Position numbers and translations under genes: made by a program. 64,000 bases of DNA from Nonomuraea rhodomycinica. GTDB taxonomy: Bacteria > Actinomycetota > Actinomycetes > Streptosporangiales > Streptosporangiaceae. The notes beneath the pieces are model-generated. The model was given only the letters and a program-made list of their open reading frames with translations. It did no database searches and was not told the origin of the DNA. The DNA lies in the NCBI RefSeq assembly GCF_013363995.1, contig NZ_JABWGO010000002.1, positions 496,001 through 560,000 on the forward strand, written 5' to 3'. Below, one piece after another: positions 9,392 to 17,917 of this stretch. The stretch's first letter is position 1. Each line of letters starts with the position of its first letter.

Positions 9392-11383
9392 ATGGTTGCT
9401 GAAGGGACACTTCTCTGGGAGCCGACCGAAGAGATCGTCAAGCGCGCCAAGCTGACCCGATACGTGGAGTCGATCGGGAAGCCGGGGGCGGGCTACGAGG
9501 AGGTGTGGCGGTGGTCGGTCGAGCGTCCCGAGGAGTTCTGGACGTCGATCTGGGACCACTTCCAGGTGGTCGGCGAGCGTGGTGACGGGCCCGTCCTGTC
9601 CGGGACGATGCCGGACGCCGAGTGGTTCGCCGGAAGCAGCCTGAACTACGCGGAGAACGCGCTGCGCCACTCCGGCGGCACGGCCGTCGTGTTCGTCTCG
9701 GAGGACGGCGCCCGCCAGGAGATCACCCACGACGAGCTGCGCGAGGAGGTCGCCCGCGTGCGGGCCGGGCTGGTGCGGCTCGGCGTCGGCCGCGGCGACC
9801 GGGTCGCGGCCTACCTGCCCAACATCCCGCAGGCGCTCGTCGCCTTCCTGGCCACCGCCTCCCTCGGCGCGATCTGGTCGGCCGGCTCGCCGGACTTCGG
9901 GGTGGCCAGCATCGTGGACCGCTTCCGGCAGATCGAGCCCAAGGTGCTCATCGCCGTCGACGGCTACCGCTACAACGGCAAGGCCTACGACCGCTCGGAG
10001 GCGGTGAACGAGATCGCCGCCGCGCTGCCCTCGCTGCGCGCCACGGTGTGGATCCCGTACCTGTCGGCCGCGGCCGAGGGGCTGCCGCCCCAGCAGGCCG
10101 AGCCCGCCCCCGGCCCGGCGCGCGCCGTGCCGCACGGCGAGGTGATCGGCTGGGAGGGGCTGCGCGCGGAGAGCGGGCCGCTGGAGTTCGAGCGGGTGCC
10201 GTTCGGCCATCCCCTGTGGATCCTGTACTCCAGCGGCACGACCGGCCTGCCCAAGCCGATCGTCCACGGCCACGGCGGCGTGGTCCTGGAGCACCTGAAG
10301 TCGCTCTCCTTCCACCAGGACCTCGGCGAGGGGGATGTGTTCTTCTGGTACACCACCACGGGCTGGATGATGTGGAACTACCTCATCGGCGCCCTGCTGG
10401 TGGGGGCCGTCCCGGTGCTCTACGACGGCTCGGCCACCCATCCCTCCCCCGCCACCCTGTGGCGGATCGCCGCCTCGGAGGGCGTGACGTACTTCGGGGT
10501 GGGCGCGCCGTACATCATGGCCTCGCTGAAGGCGGGGCTGCGCCCCGAGGGGCTGGAGCGGCTGCGCGGCGTCGGCTCCACCGGATCGCCGCTGCCTCCC
10601 GAGGGCTTCGCCTGGGTCCACGAGGAGCTGCCGGACGTGCCGATCGGCTCGTTCTCCGGCGGCACGGACGTGTGCACCGGCTTCGTGGGCGCGACCATGC
10701 TGCACCCGATCCGGGCGGGCGTCATCCCGTGCCGCTCGCTGGGCGCCGCGGTGGAGGCGTACGACCCCGAGGGCCGGTCGGTCACCGGCGAGGTGGGAGA
10801 GCTGGTGCTCACCCGGCCGATGCCGTCGATGCCGGTCATGTTCTGGAACGACCCGGACGGCGAGCGCTACCGCGACAGCTACTTCGACGTCTACCCGGGC
10901 GTCTGGCGCCACGGCGACTGGATCAGGATCGACGAGGACGGGAGCTGCGTCATCTACGGCCGCTCCGACTCCACCCTCAACCGGGGCGGCGTCCGGATGG
11001 GCACCAGCGAGTTCTACCGGGTCGTCGAGCGGTTCGAGCAGATCACCGACAGCCTGGTCATCGACACGGGCGTGCTCGGCCAGGAGGGGCGGCTGCTGCT
11101 GTACGTGACGCTGGCCGAGGGCGCCGAGATGAGCGACGAGCTGACCCGGGCCCTGTGCGCGGCGCTGCGCGACGAGCTGTCGCCCCGGCACGTGCCGAAC
11201 GAGATCCGGGCCGTGCCCGGGATCCCGCGCACGCTGTCGGGCAAGAAACTGGAGGTGCCGGTCCGCAAGATCCTGCTCGGGACCCCCGTCGAGCAGGCCG
11301 CCAACCCCGACGCCATGGCCAACCCGGAGGTCCTGGAGCACTTCCGGCCCTCAGACCCCCTGCGGGAGCCGGAACAGGCGTGA
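9392..11383 (+). CDS. Acetoacetyl-CoA synthetase
   Basis: Encodes 663 residues, the normal length for acetoacetate-CoA ligase, an ANL-superfamily enzyme that activates acetoacetate with ATP and CoA. Visible motifs: an acetyl-CoA-synthetase-type N-terminal region (SLNYAENALR), the phosphate-binding loop YSSGTTGLPKPIVHG, WYTTTGWMMWN, SFSGGTDVCTGF, the hinge YGRSDSTLNRGGVRMG, and the C-terminal catalytic lysine region TLSGKKLEVPVRK. These distinguish it from acetyl- and propionyl-CoA synthetases. ATG 9392 gives the expected N-terminus (MVAEGTLLWEPTEE). Its last 33 bases overlap the end of the convergent oxidase gene. Confidence 0.88.
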   Translation: MVAEGTLLWEPTEEIVKRAKLTRYVESIGKPGAGYEEVWRWSVERPEEFWTSIWDHFQVVGERGDGPVLSGTMPDAEWFAGSSLNYAENALRHSGGTAVVFVSEDGARQEITHDELREEVARVRAGLVRLGVGRGDRVAAYLPNIPQALVAFLATASLGAIWSAGSPDFGVASIVDRFRQIEPKVLIAVDGYRYNGKAYDRSEAVNEIAAALPSLRATVWIPYLSAAAEGLPPQQAEPAPGPARAVPHGEVIGWEGLRAESGPLEFERVPFGHPLWILYSSGTTGLPKPIVHGHGGVVLEHLKSLSFHQDLGEGDVFFWYTTTGWMMWNYLIGALLVGAVPVLYDGSATHPSPATLWRIAASEGVTYFGVGAPYIMASLKAGLRPEGLERLRGVGSTGSPLPPEGFAWVHEELPDVPIGSFSGGTDVCTGFVGATMLHPIRAGVIPCRSLGAAVEAYDPEGRSVTGEVGELVLTRPMPSMPVMFWNDPDGERYRDSYFDVYPGVWRHGDWIRIDEDGSCVIYGRSDSTLNRGGVRMGTSEFYRVVERFEQITDSLVIDTGVLGQEGRLLLYVTLAEGAEMSDELTRALCAALRDELSPRHVPNEIRAVPGIPRTLSGKKLEVPVRKILLGTPVEQAANPDAMANPEVLEHFRPSDPLREPEQA

Positions 11384-12790
11384 CGGGTCATAGGCGGCCT
11401 TGACCTGGGCCAGGCGGGCGGCGTTCGGCCCGTAGTAGGCGGCGCGCCAGTCCGTCAGGTCGGGGTCGATGTAGTTGACGTACGCGTGGTCGCCGAGGTG
11501 CGGCGCCATGGCGGAGTGGATCCGGCGCAGCCAGGACCGGTCGCTGCCCTCCTGGTAGTACTGCACGCTGTAGAGCGCGGCCCGGTGCGGGAAGGCGGTC
11601 GCGTCGGGCCGCACCCGCGACACGGCGCCGCCCATGGCGTCGATCAGCACCGAGTGCGGACCGGGCCGGCCCACCTCGGCCACCATCGCGCGCACCCCGT
11701 CGGGGGTGAGCGGCCGGTAGGCCAGGTGCGACTTGGCGGCGAAGCTCGCCCGGCCCAGCCGGCCGTGCGGCGAGGGGTGGCACTGGTCCACGGTCAGCGA
11801 GGAGCAGCCGCCCATCACCTTCATCGCCTGGAGGTACGACGTCCGGTAGACGGTGCGGGAGACCGGCCGGCCGATCCGCGCCACGACGGGCGCGAGCAGC
11901 CGGTCCAGCTCGGCCCTGGAGCCCAGGTGCACGCCGGTGATCCGCACCTCCGGACCGCCCGGGTCGCGGGTGAGGTGCAGCGTGGACCACAGGTCGTCGG
12001 GCGCGCCGGGCGCCCACGCCTGCCAGGCGGTCAGCGCGGCGGACGCCTTGGCCCACGGCCAGCGCAGGAAGAAGACGTTGAGGTCGCGCGTGGCGTGGGT
12101 GCGGAACGTGAACGACACGGCCACGCCGAAGTTGCCGCCGCCGCCTCCCCGGCAGGCCCAGAACAGGTCGGGGTGAGTGCGCTCGTCGCAGTCCAGGACC
12201 CGCCCGTCGGCCGTCACGATCCGTACCGACTCCAGCGTGTCGCAGGTCAGCCCGTACTTCCTGGACAGCACGCCGATGCCGCCGCCCAGCGCGAGGCCGC
12301 CCACGCCGACCGTGGGGCAGGTGCCCGCGGGGATGCCCACCCCGTGCCCGGCCAGCGTGGAGAACACGTCGATCAGCTTGGCCCCCGCGCCGACGGTCGC
12401 CCGGCCGCTCGCGTAGCGGACCTTGTTCATCCGGGAGACGTCCACGACCAGGCCGGTGCCGGTGGACCAGCCCGCGTAGGAGTGGCCGCCCGAGCGGGCG
12501 GTGACCGGCAGCCCGTGCGCCCGCACGAACGCCAGGCTCGCCGCCACGTCCGCGGCGCTCTCGCAGTAGGCGACGCCGCGCGGCCGGATCCGGTCGAAGA
12601 CCGGGTTGAACAGGCGGCGGGCCGTGCCGTACGCGGAGTCGCCGGGCAGCACGAGCGTGCCCGACAGGCCGCGCCGCAGCTTCGCCCAGTCGGGCGCCTG
12701 CGCCCGCGCCGGCCGGGCGGTCACCAGGGCCGGCGCCGTGATCAGCGCCGGGGCCAGGGCGGCGGCGCGGAGGAAGTGGCGGCGGTCCAT
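11351..12790 (-). CDS. Tat-exported FAD-linked oxidase (berberine-bridge-enzyme type)
   Basis: Encodes 479 residues. A twin-arginine signal, DRRHFLRAAALAPAL, occupies the N-terminus; the ATG at 12790 has GGGGAG six bases upstream. The FAD-binding_4 domain carries both residues of a bicovalent flavin link: His in SGGHSYAGW and Cys in GTCPTVGVGGLALGGG. The C-terminal BBE element is YVNYIDPDLTDW, YYGPNAARLAQVKAAYDP. Such enzymes oxidise sugars or secondary metabolites with O2, giving H2O2; the substrate is unknown. A folded, flavinylated protein exported by Tat fits the signal. Its 3' end overlaps the acetoacetyl-CoA synthetase gene by 33 bp tail to tail. Confidence 0.87.
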   Translation of the reverse strand: MDRRHFLRAAALAPALITAPALVTARPARAQAPDWAKLRRGLSGTLVLPGDSAYGTARRLFNPVFDRIRPRGVAYCESAADVAASLAFVRAHGLPVTARSGGHSYAGWSTGTGLVVDVSRMNKVRYASGRATVGAGAKLIDVFSTLAGHGVGIPAGTCPTVGVGGLALGGGIGVLSRKYGLTCDTLESVRIVTADGRVLDCDERTHPDLFWACRGGGGGNFGVAVSFTFRTHATRDLNVFFLRWPWAKASAALTAWQAWAPGAPDDLWSTLHLTRDPGGPEVRITGVHLGSRAELDRLLAPVVARIGRPVSRTVYRTSYLQAMKVMGGCSSLTVDQCHPSPHGRLGRASFAAKSHLAYRPLTPDGVRAMVAEVGRPGPHSVLIDAMGGAVSRVRPDATAFPHRAALYSVQYYQEGSDRSWLRRIHSAMAPHLGDHAYVNYIDPDLTDWRAAYYGPNAARLAQVKAAYDPSRLFRLPQGV

Positions 12791-12888
12791 GGTCGGCTCC
12801 CCGCGGTCGTCGTTCAGCACATCCGGTGAGATGCAACCGCGGAGGGACGGGTTCATCACGATCTGATGTCCTCCCCCCGCGGGGCCGC

Positions 12889-12918
12889 GGGCCCGCCGGA
12901 GCCCCTCCCGGCGGGCCC
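12889..12918 (-). terminator. Hairpin downstream of the NuoF-ferredoxin gene
   Basis: A perfect 11-bp stem, GGGCCCGCCGG (12889-12899) with 12908-12918, and an 8-nt loop. On the minus transcript it lies 11 nt after the stop at 12930. There is no T-run. Confidence 0.6.
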
Positions 12919-12929
12919 GGGGCGGTCGG

Positions 12930-14426
12930 TCAGCCCGTGCGGACCATCGACGACTCGGCCAGGCGCAACGCCAGCGCGGGACACATGTCCACCGCCCGGC
13001 GCGCCTCCTTCGCCATCCAGCCCGGCACGGTCTTGAACGACGGGAACCCGTACTCGTCCAGCGCCACGAACTCCGGCAGCAGGTGGGCACACAGCCCGTG
13101 CCCCTCGCAGCGGGTCCAGTCCACGTCCAGCCGGTACTCCGGCTCGACCTCCTGCTCCGGCAGCGGCAGCACGCCGAGCACCGGCCGGCCGCACGAGCCG
13201 AACTCCAGGTGCAGCGCGATGTCGCTCTCGAACGCGTCCAGCGCCGACAGCACGAACTTGGCCGTGCCGTCCGGGTGGAAGCAGGCCCCGCGCCGCTCGA
13301 CGGCCCGCACGGCCCGGCGCACGGCGTCGGTCGAGCCGGTGCCGTCCGCGAGGGCGAGGAGCTGGCGCGCCACGTCCGGCAGGCCGAGCCGGCACGGGCC
13401 GCACTGGCCGGCCGACTGCGCGGCGAGGTACGCGGCCACCCGGGCCGCCTCGCCCAGCGGGCAGGTCGCCTCGCCGAGCGGCACGATGATGCCCGCGCCG
13501 AGGTCGGCGCCGGCCTGCTTCATGCCCTCGCGGGAGATCACCGCCGACACGGCGGCCTGCGGCGTGAGGAAGGCGCCGTGGTAGCCGCCCATGAGCACGC
13601 CCTCGCCCGGCTCGGCGTCGCAGAGGTCGAGCACGTCGGCCAGCAGCGTGCCGGTCTGCGCCTCGATGACCGCGTTGGTCGCGGCGCCGCCGCTGACCGT
13701 GAGCAGCACGGTCCCGGGCTCCCTGCTGGTGCCCACCTCGGCGTACTTCTCGGGGCCCAGCTCGGCGAGGACGGCGAGCTGGGCGAAGGTCTCGGTGTTG
13801 GACAGCAGCGTGGGCAGGCCGTCCACGCCGCTCGTCGCGGCGCGCTTCTTGCGGCCCGGCGGGATGCCCTCCAGGCCGTTCACGGCGCGGACGAGCGCGC
13901 CGCCCTCGCCGGAGATGAACCGCTCCTCCAGCCCGACCACGCGGATCGGGATGTGGCTCTCGGCCGCGCCCGCCACCTTGGCGGCGCGCCGCTCGGCCAC
14001 GGCGGCGGCGATGGAGGACTCGGCCACCTCGCCGCGGGCGGTGGCGACGACCACCTCGCGGGCGTTCAGCGCCTCGGCGGCCAGCACGGCGCCGTCGAGG
14101 ACGAGATGGGGGGCGCGGATGAGCAGCATCGCGTCCTTGGAGCTGGCCGGCTCGCCTTCGGCGCCGTTGACCAGCACCACGCACTCGCGCGAGCCGGAGG
14201 CGTCGGCGACGGCGCGCAGCTTGCGGCCGAAGGGGAAGGCGGCGCCGCCCCGGCCGCGCATGTCGACCTCGTTCACCTCCGCGATGAGGGTCTCGACGTC
14301 GCGGGGGGCGGGCTCGCCGTGCAGCGTGCGGTGCGCCGGCAGGTCGAGCCGCCTGGTGTGGTCCAGCCCGGCGGTCAGCCGGGCGGGGCCCAGCCGTAAC
14401 ACGTCCGGTGCTCGGTGCGGGATCAC
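12930..14426 (-). CDS. NuoF-like flavoprotein fused to a C-terminal ferredoxin domain
   Basis: Encodes 498 residues from GTG 14426, with AGGAG six bases upstream. The N-terminal and central part matches the NADH-binding/FMN fold of complex I subunit NuoF: RGRGGAAFPFGRKL, VNGAEGEPASSKDA, an SLBB-like segment, and the iron-sulfur region SAGQCGPCRLG ... RGACFHP. The last 70 residues form a separate ferredoxin: CEGHGLC with a later DMCPALAL, a spacing typical of [3Fe-4S] or [4Fe-4S] actinobacterial ferredoxins. The fusion would carry electrons from NAD(P)H via FMN to a low-potential cluster. The upstream gene encodes a probable heme membrane protein, so a membrane redox chain is inferred. No other complex I genes are nearby. 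Confidence 0.85.
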   Translation of the reverse strand: MIPHRAPDVLRLGPARLTAGLDHTRRLDLPAHRTLHGEPAPRDVETLIAEVNEVDMRGRGGAAFPFGRKLRAVADASGSRECVVLVNGAEGEPASSKDAMLLIRAPHLVLDGAVLAAEALNAREVVVATARGEVAESSIAAAVAERRAAKVAGAAESHIPIRVVGLEERFISGEGGALVRAVNGLEGIPPGRKKRAATSGVDGLPTLLSNTETFAQLAVLAELGPEKYAEVGTSREPGTVLLTVSGGAATNAVIEAQTGTLLADVLDLCDAEPGEGVLMGGYHGAFLTPQAAVSAVISREGMKQAGADLGAGIIVPLGEATCPLGEAARVAAYLAAQSAGQCGPCRLGLPDVARQLLALADGTGSTDAVRRAVRAVERRGACFHPDGTAKFVLSALDAFESDIALHLEFGSCGRPVLGVLPLPEQEVEPEYRLDVDWTRCEGHGLCAHLLPEFVALDEYGFPSFKTVPGWMAKEARRAVDMCPALALRLAESSMVRTG

Positions 14427-14460
14427 AACGTCTCCTGGATGGTCGTCTCCGGGGAGGTGA

Positions 14461-14521
14461 GGAGGCCCCCTCGGGCGGGGGACTCCGGGGAGGGGTGGAG
14501 GTCCCTGGGAGAGGGGACCTC
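14461..14521 (-). promoter_or_regulatory. Two hairpins between the membrane gene and the NuoF-like gene
   Basis: Stem GAGGTCCC/GGGACCTC (14498-14505 with 14514-14521, perfect 8 bp) and a second G/C-rich dyad, GGAG-GCCCCC...GGGGG-CTCC (14461-14486), fill the 115-bp spacer. They could be an RNA-processing or attenuation element that lets the two genes be expressed at different levels. Confidence 0.4.
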
Positions 14522-14541
14522 CGCGGAGGCGCGGAGCGGGA

Positions 14542-15330
14542 TCATCCCGCCTCCCGGAACTTCCGCCGCGCGGCGGCGGCGGCCAGGCTGACCGGCGCGT
14601 TGGCCTCCCTCGGGCGGCGCGCCGCCGGCGCGTCGGAGACCGCGGGCGTCGGCACCACCTCGGCCCGCGTGGCGGGCCGCAGGACCGTGGCCAGCACCCG
14701 GACGAGCAGGGCCGAGCCGACCGCGGCCAGGCAGGCCGCGTACGACCAGGTGACCCAGCCGGCGGCGGTACGGCCGGCGGTCAGCCCGTGCAGGATGGAC
14801 ACCGGCCAGGCCAGGTACGCCCCGGCGTGCAGCGTCCGCCACATCCACGGCTTGCCCGTCACCGCGAACCGTCCCCGGACGACGCCCGTCACCACGACCG
14901 CGATCATGAGGTTCGAGGCGAGGGCGCCGAAGCCCACCCAGACCCCGGCCACGGGGAGCACGGCCGCGGCCGGCGGGACGTGGCCGAGACTGACCATGAG
15001 ACCGATGTGGGTGAACATGTACCCCATGCCGATCGCGGCGGTGGCCCGGTGCGCGAGCTGGGCCCTGACCCGGTTGGACGGCGACAGGAAGACGCGCTCG
15101 GTCGTCAGCAGGCCGAGCCCGACGGTGGCGGTCAGCAGCATCAGGGCGAAGACCCCGGCGTAGAACTCGAGGAAGCTCACCCCCTGACCGAACACGGACA
15201 TGCCGCGGTCGGTCCTGGTCAGGGCGAAGGCCGACAGGCCGAGCGCCATGATGGCCACGCTCAGGCCCAGCCGGACGTTGCGGGTGTCCAGCTTGGCCGG
15301 CGCGTGCCGGGGGTGTCGTCTGTGGAGCAT
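14542..15330 (-). CDS. Six-helix membrane protein, ferric-reductase/cytochrome-b-like
   Basis: Encodes 262 residues with about six transmembrane helices (roughly residues 22-41, 54-75, 94-115, 125-150, 165-185 and 197-213). Candidate heme ligands are paired histidines in RAQLAHRATAAIGMGYMFTH and RTLHAGAYLAWPVSILHG, the arrangement seen in ferric reductase-like (YedZ/FRE) proteins. A polar C-terminal tail of about 45 residues follows. It lies 115 bp upstream of the NuoF-ferredoxin gene on the same strand, suggesting it passes electrons between that flavoprotein and a periplasmic or quinone acceptor. The assignment rests on topology and histidines only. Confidence 0.7.
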   Translation of the reverse strand: MLHRRHPRHAPAKLDTRNVRLGLSVAIMALGLSAFALTRTDRGMSVFGQGVSFLEFYAGVFALMLLTATVGLGLLTTERVFLSPSNRVRAQLAHRATAAIGMGYMFTHIGLMVSLGHVPPAAAVLPVAGVWVGFGALASNLMIAVVVTGVVRGRFAVTGKPWMWRTLHAGAYLAWPVSILHGLTAGRTAAGWVTWSYAACLAAVGSALLVRVLATVLRPATRAEVVPTPAVSDAPAARRPREANAPVSLAAAAARRKFREAG

Positions 15331-15450
15331 TCATTCCCTCCAAGGTCAGTTGAGGGTGCGCCTCGGGAGGGTCCGGGCCGTCCTGACCGCGCCGTTCACC
15401 CGGATCGCCCGTCGGGCTCCGCCGGCCCGTGACCGCCGCTCCGGCTCGCC

Positions 15451-15545
15451 GTGAGCCCGGCCCCTCGGGAACAGGGGCCCGGCTCCGCTCGGCCCGGCCC
15501 CTCGGGGGAGGAGGGCCGGGCTCGTTCCGGCCGGGCCCGGGGAGG
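15451..15545 (-). terminator. Multiple hairpins after the DUF1996 gene
   Basis: The GC-rich spacer between the DUF1996 gene and the membrane gene holds two direct copies of GCCCGGCCCCTCGGG (15455-15469 and 15492-15506), each able to form a long stem with GGGCC-type sequence just downstream. Probably the terminator of the DUF4142-DUF1996 transcript. The rest of 15331-15626 shows no gene. Confidence 0.45.
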
Positions 15546-15626
15546 CGGGCCCGCGCGCCGGTGCGGCGGGAGGGTGGCGTCGGGTGGCGGGCCGGCGGGC
15601 GACCCGGTGGACGGCGCGTGGTCAGG

Positions 15627-17168
15627 TCAGCAGCGGCGGCCCCGGTTGATGCAGTTGACCACGAAGGCCATCAGCCGGTCGGGCATGACGTTGGCGAAGT
15701 CCGCGTGGTCGGTGATGGGGTTGTGCTGCTGTTCGGGGAAGGCGTCCACGGCGAACGAGGGACCCTGGGGAACGCTGTAGACGAGGGTCATCCGCAGCTG
15801 CGGAACAGCCTTCATGCCTCCGGGGCAGGCACCACTCTGGTCGGGGAAGACCACGTGCGTCCGGTGGTTGGCGCTGTCGGTGTTCTGCCCGTCCCAGCAA
15901 CTCGGGAAGTCCAGAATACGCACGACCCCACTACCGCGCGGGCAAAGCGGATATTTCGTGGTGATTCGGTTCTGGAAGCCGGTGCAGGTCCAGGCCGCGC
16001 GGGCGTTGGCCCCGCCGTTCGTGGCCGCCTTGGCGTCGCCGGTGATCAACCGCAGGAACCGCGGCATGGCCGTCACCCGGGACACCGCGTTGCCCCGGAA
16101 CTGGAGCGTCACCGAGCGGGCACGCAGCACCTGGCCGACGTTGCCGTCCGGGTCGCCGGTGTTGACGTCGACCTTGCGGTCGCGCAGCACCGGCCAGAAG
16201 TACGTCGACCTGTCGCCGAACCGGCACGTCGTCCCCGCCGCCGCGAGGCTCTCGTCGGTGGAGAAGCCGTTCGTGGACACGTTGCCCACGTAGTCGTGCA
16301 GGTGGTGGGCGCCGTTCGAGACACCCGGCGCGACGATGAAGTTGTCCGGGTTGTTGTGGCCGTTGCGGTTGGTGCCGCACGCGGAGACGAACGTGCCGCG
16401 GGAACCGCCCCGGCCGCGCGGCGCGTCGATCGAGGTGGGCTGGACCTGGCGGATGTCGACGAAGTCGGTCAGGAACGGGCCCAGGTCGGCGCACTCGTTC
16501 TCGCCGCCGGCCGTGGGGGAGGGCGACGGGGTGGGCCGGCGGGTGGGCTGCTGCTGGTTGCCCCGGCCGCGCCGGCGGAACAGGGTGTTGGCGTCCTGGG
16601 TCGGCTCGCCGGCCTGCTGGTCGTCCTGGTCCTGGCCGTTCCGGTCGGCCTGCTGGTCGCCCTGGTCCTGGTCGTCCTGTCCCTGGTCCTGGTTGTTGTT
16701 GGGGTCCTGCCCGTTGCGGTTCTGGCCGTCGCGGCTCTGGCCGTTCTGGTCCTGGCCGGTCGGGTCAGGCGCGGGGGAGAGCGCCCCGCCGCCGGTGCCC
16801 TGCTGCTCGAAGCCCTGATCCTGGTTGTCCTGCTGCTGGTTGTCCTGGCGGTTGTCGCGCTGCTGGTTCCGCTGCTGACCCTGGTCCTGGTTCTGACCCT
16901 GATCCCGGTTGTCCTGACCCTGGTCCTGGTCGTTCTGTCCCTGGTCGTTCTGACCCTGGTCCTGCTGGCCCTGGTCCTGGCCGTCCGGCGCCTGCTCGTC
17001 CTGCCCCGGCCGCTGAGCCCGCGTCGTCTGCTGCCCCTGATGCTGTTCGGCGGGGTCGCAGTGGTCGGCGAAGGCCGGACTGACGCTGAAGACGGCCGCG
17101 GACACCAGACCGCCGGCCACCATGGCCAGGGCGGACACGGCCGCGGCCACGCGTCTCGAACTACTCAT
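15627..17168 (-). CDS. Secreted DUF1996 protein with long Gln/Asp/Asn low-complexity region
   Basis: Encodes 513 residues. Sec signal peptide (about 1-34, ending PAFA-DH). Residues 40-200 are a hydrophilic run built from imperfect QDQGQND-type repeats, followed by PTRRPTPSPSPT. The remaining 280 residues form a DUF1996 domain: FVDIRQVQPTSIDAP, GAHHLHDYVGN, RSTYFWPVLRD, FPSCWDG, NHRTHVVFPD and CPGGMKAVPQLRMTLVY. Conserved His/Asp residues in GAHHLHDY and NHRTHV are suggestive of metal or glycan binding. DUF1996 proteins are secreted in actinomycetes and fungi; their function is unknown. Its ATG overlaps the DUF4142 stop (ATGA at 17165-17168), with GAGGAG upstream, so the two exported proteins are translationally coupled. 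Confidence 0.85.
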   Translation of the reverse strand: MSSSRRVAAAVSALAMVAGGLVSAAVFSVSPAFADHCDPAEQHQGQQTTRAQRPGQDEQAPDGQDQGQQDQGQNDQGQNDQDQGQDNRDQGQNQDQGQQRNQQRDNRQDNQQQDNQDQGFEQQGTGGGALSPAPDPTGQDQNGQSRDGQNRNGQDPNNNQDQGQDDQDQGDQQADRNGQDQDDQQAGEPTQDANTLFRRRGRGNQQQPTRRPTPSPSPTAGGENECADLGPFLTDFVDIRQVQPTSIDAPRGRGGSRGTFVSACGTNRNGHNNPDNFIVAPGVSNGAHHLHDYVGNVSTNGFSTDESLAAAGTTCRFGDRSTYFWPVLRDRKVDVNTGDPDGNVGQVLRARSVTLQFRGNAVSRVTAMPRFLRLITGDAKAATNGGANARAAWTCTGFQNRITTKYPLCPRGSGVVRILDFPSCWDGQNTDSANHRTHVVFPDQSGACPGGMKAVPQLRMTLVYSVPQGPSFAVDAFPEQQHNPITDHADFANVMPDRLMAFVVNCINRGRRC

Positions 17169-17809
17169 GGTTGTCTCCTCGTTTCGACCGCCGCGGGGGC
17201 GGGTGGAGTGGCCGAGGGGGTCGGGGGCTCAGGAAGCGCGTTTTGGTCCACCAGCCCGGTGGACTCGAGCAGCGTCATGTGCTTCATGACCACGTTCACC
17301 GCCTGCTGGGCGAACTTGCGCACCTCGCTGTTGCGCGTCCCCGCCCGGACGCCCGCCACGACGGTGAAGACCTTCCCGTGCGCCGCGCGCAGCAGGTTGG
17401 CGAAATCCCGGTCGAAGGCGGGACCGTTCTCGGCCGCCAGTTGAGCCATCCAGCTCTGCTGGTCGGGATTGGGCTGGTCGGGCAGTGGCACGCCCAGTTT
17501 CGCCGCGTACTGGCGGGTGACCACGTCCAGCTTGGTGTGGTCCTCCACCAGGTGCATCCCGACGTCCTTGACCCGCTGGGACGCCGCGCGTTCCTGCGCG
17601 TACCGTCCGACGGGTATCTCCCATAGGCCTGCCTGACGTACCTTGACCAGAAGGTCACGGTCGGCCGGCCCCAGCGGGCCGGAGGGCAGCGCCGTCCACT
17701 CGGCGGACACGGGCGCGGCCGACGATGGCATGACCAGGAAAATCGTCGCCACCGCGGCCACGGCGAAGCCGCCGAACATGAGGACCTCACCGCGTAGAAG
17801 CCTGTGCAT
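17165..17809 (-). CDS. DUF4142 exported/membrane-anchored protein
   Basis: Encodes 214 residues from ATG 17809 (MHRLLRGEVLMFGG). One hydrophobic N-terminal segment (about 11-33) serves as signal or anchor. The body is a four-helix ferritin-like DUF4142 domain with GMHLVEDHTKLDVVTRQYAAKLGV, the signature helix containing HxxxD/H residues, and the pairing helix GRYAQERAASQRVKDVG. A Pro/Thr-rich tail follows. Function unknown; DUF4142 proteins are envelope proteins often linked to stress. The frame is open to 17902, but that would place the start inside the divergent sigma-factor promoter, so the shorter start is preferred. Divergent from the ECF sigma gene by 108 bp, which suggests control by it. 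Confidence 0.8.
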   Translation of the reverse strand: MHRLLRGEVLMFGGFAVAAVATIFLVMPSSAAPVSAEWTALPSGPLGPADRDLLVKVRQAGLWEIPVGRYAQERAASQRVKDVGMHLVEDHTKLDVVTRQYAAKLGVPLPDQPNPDQQSWMAQLAAENGPAFDRDFANLLRAAHGKVFTVVAGVRAGTRNSEVRKFAQQAVNVVMKHMTLLESTGLVDQNALPEPPTPSATPPAPAAVETRRQP

Positions 17810-17859
17810 GATCGGAGGTACGCGGAACCTTCGGGACCGGTTCACTCCTATCGGCGAAT

Positions 17860-17873
17860 AGTCAGAAATGACT
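17860..17873. promoter_or_regulatory. Inverted repeat AGTCA-GAAA-TGACT in divergent promoter region
   Basis: A perfect 5-4-5 palindrome lies centrally in the 108-bp space between the DUF4142 and sigma-factor start codons, in a locally AT-rich stretch. It is a candidate operator for both transcripts. A GGAAC motif at 17824-17828 could be an ECF-type -35, but no convincing -10 is seen at the right spacing. Confidence 0.4.
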
Positions 17874-17917
17874 GGAGTTATCGGAGTGGCTACCGGACTC
17901 ATAACGAAGGTGTAAAG

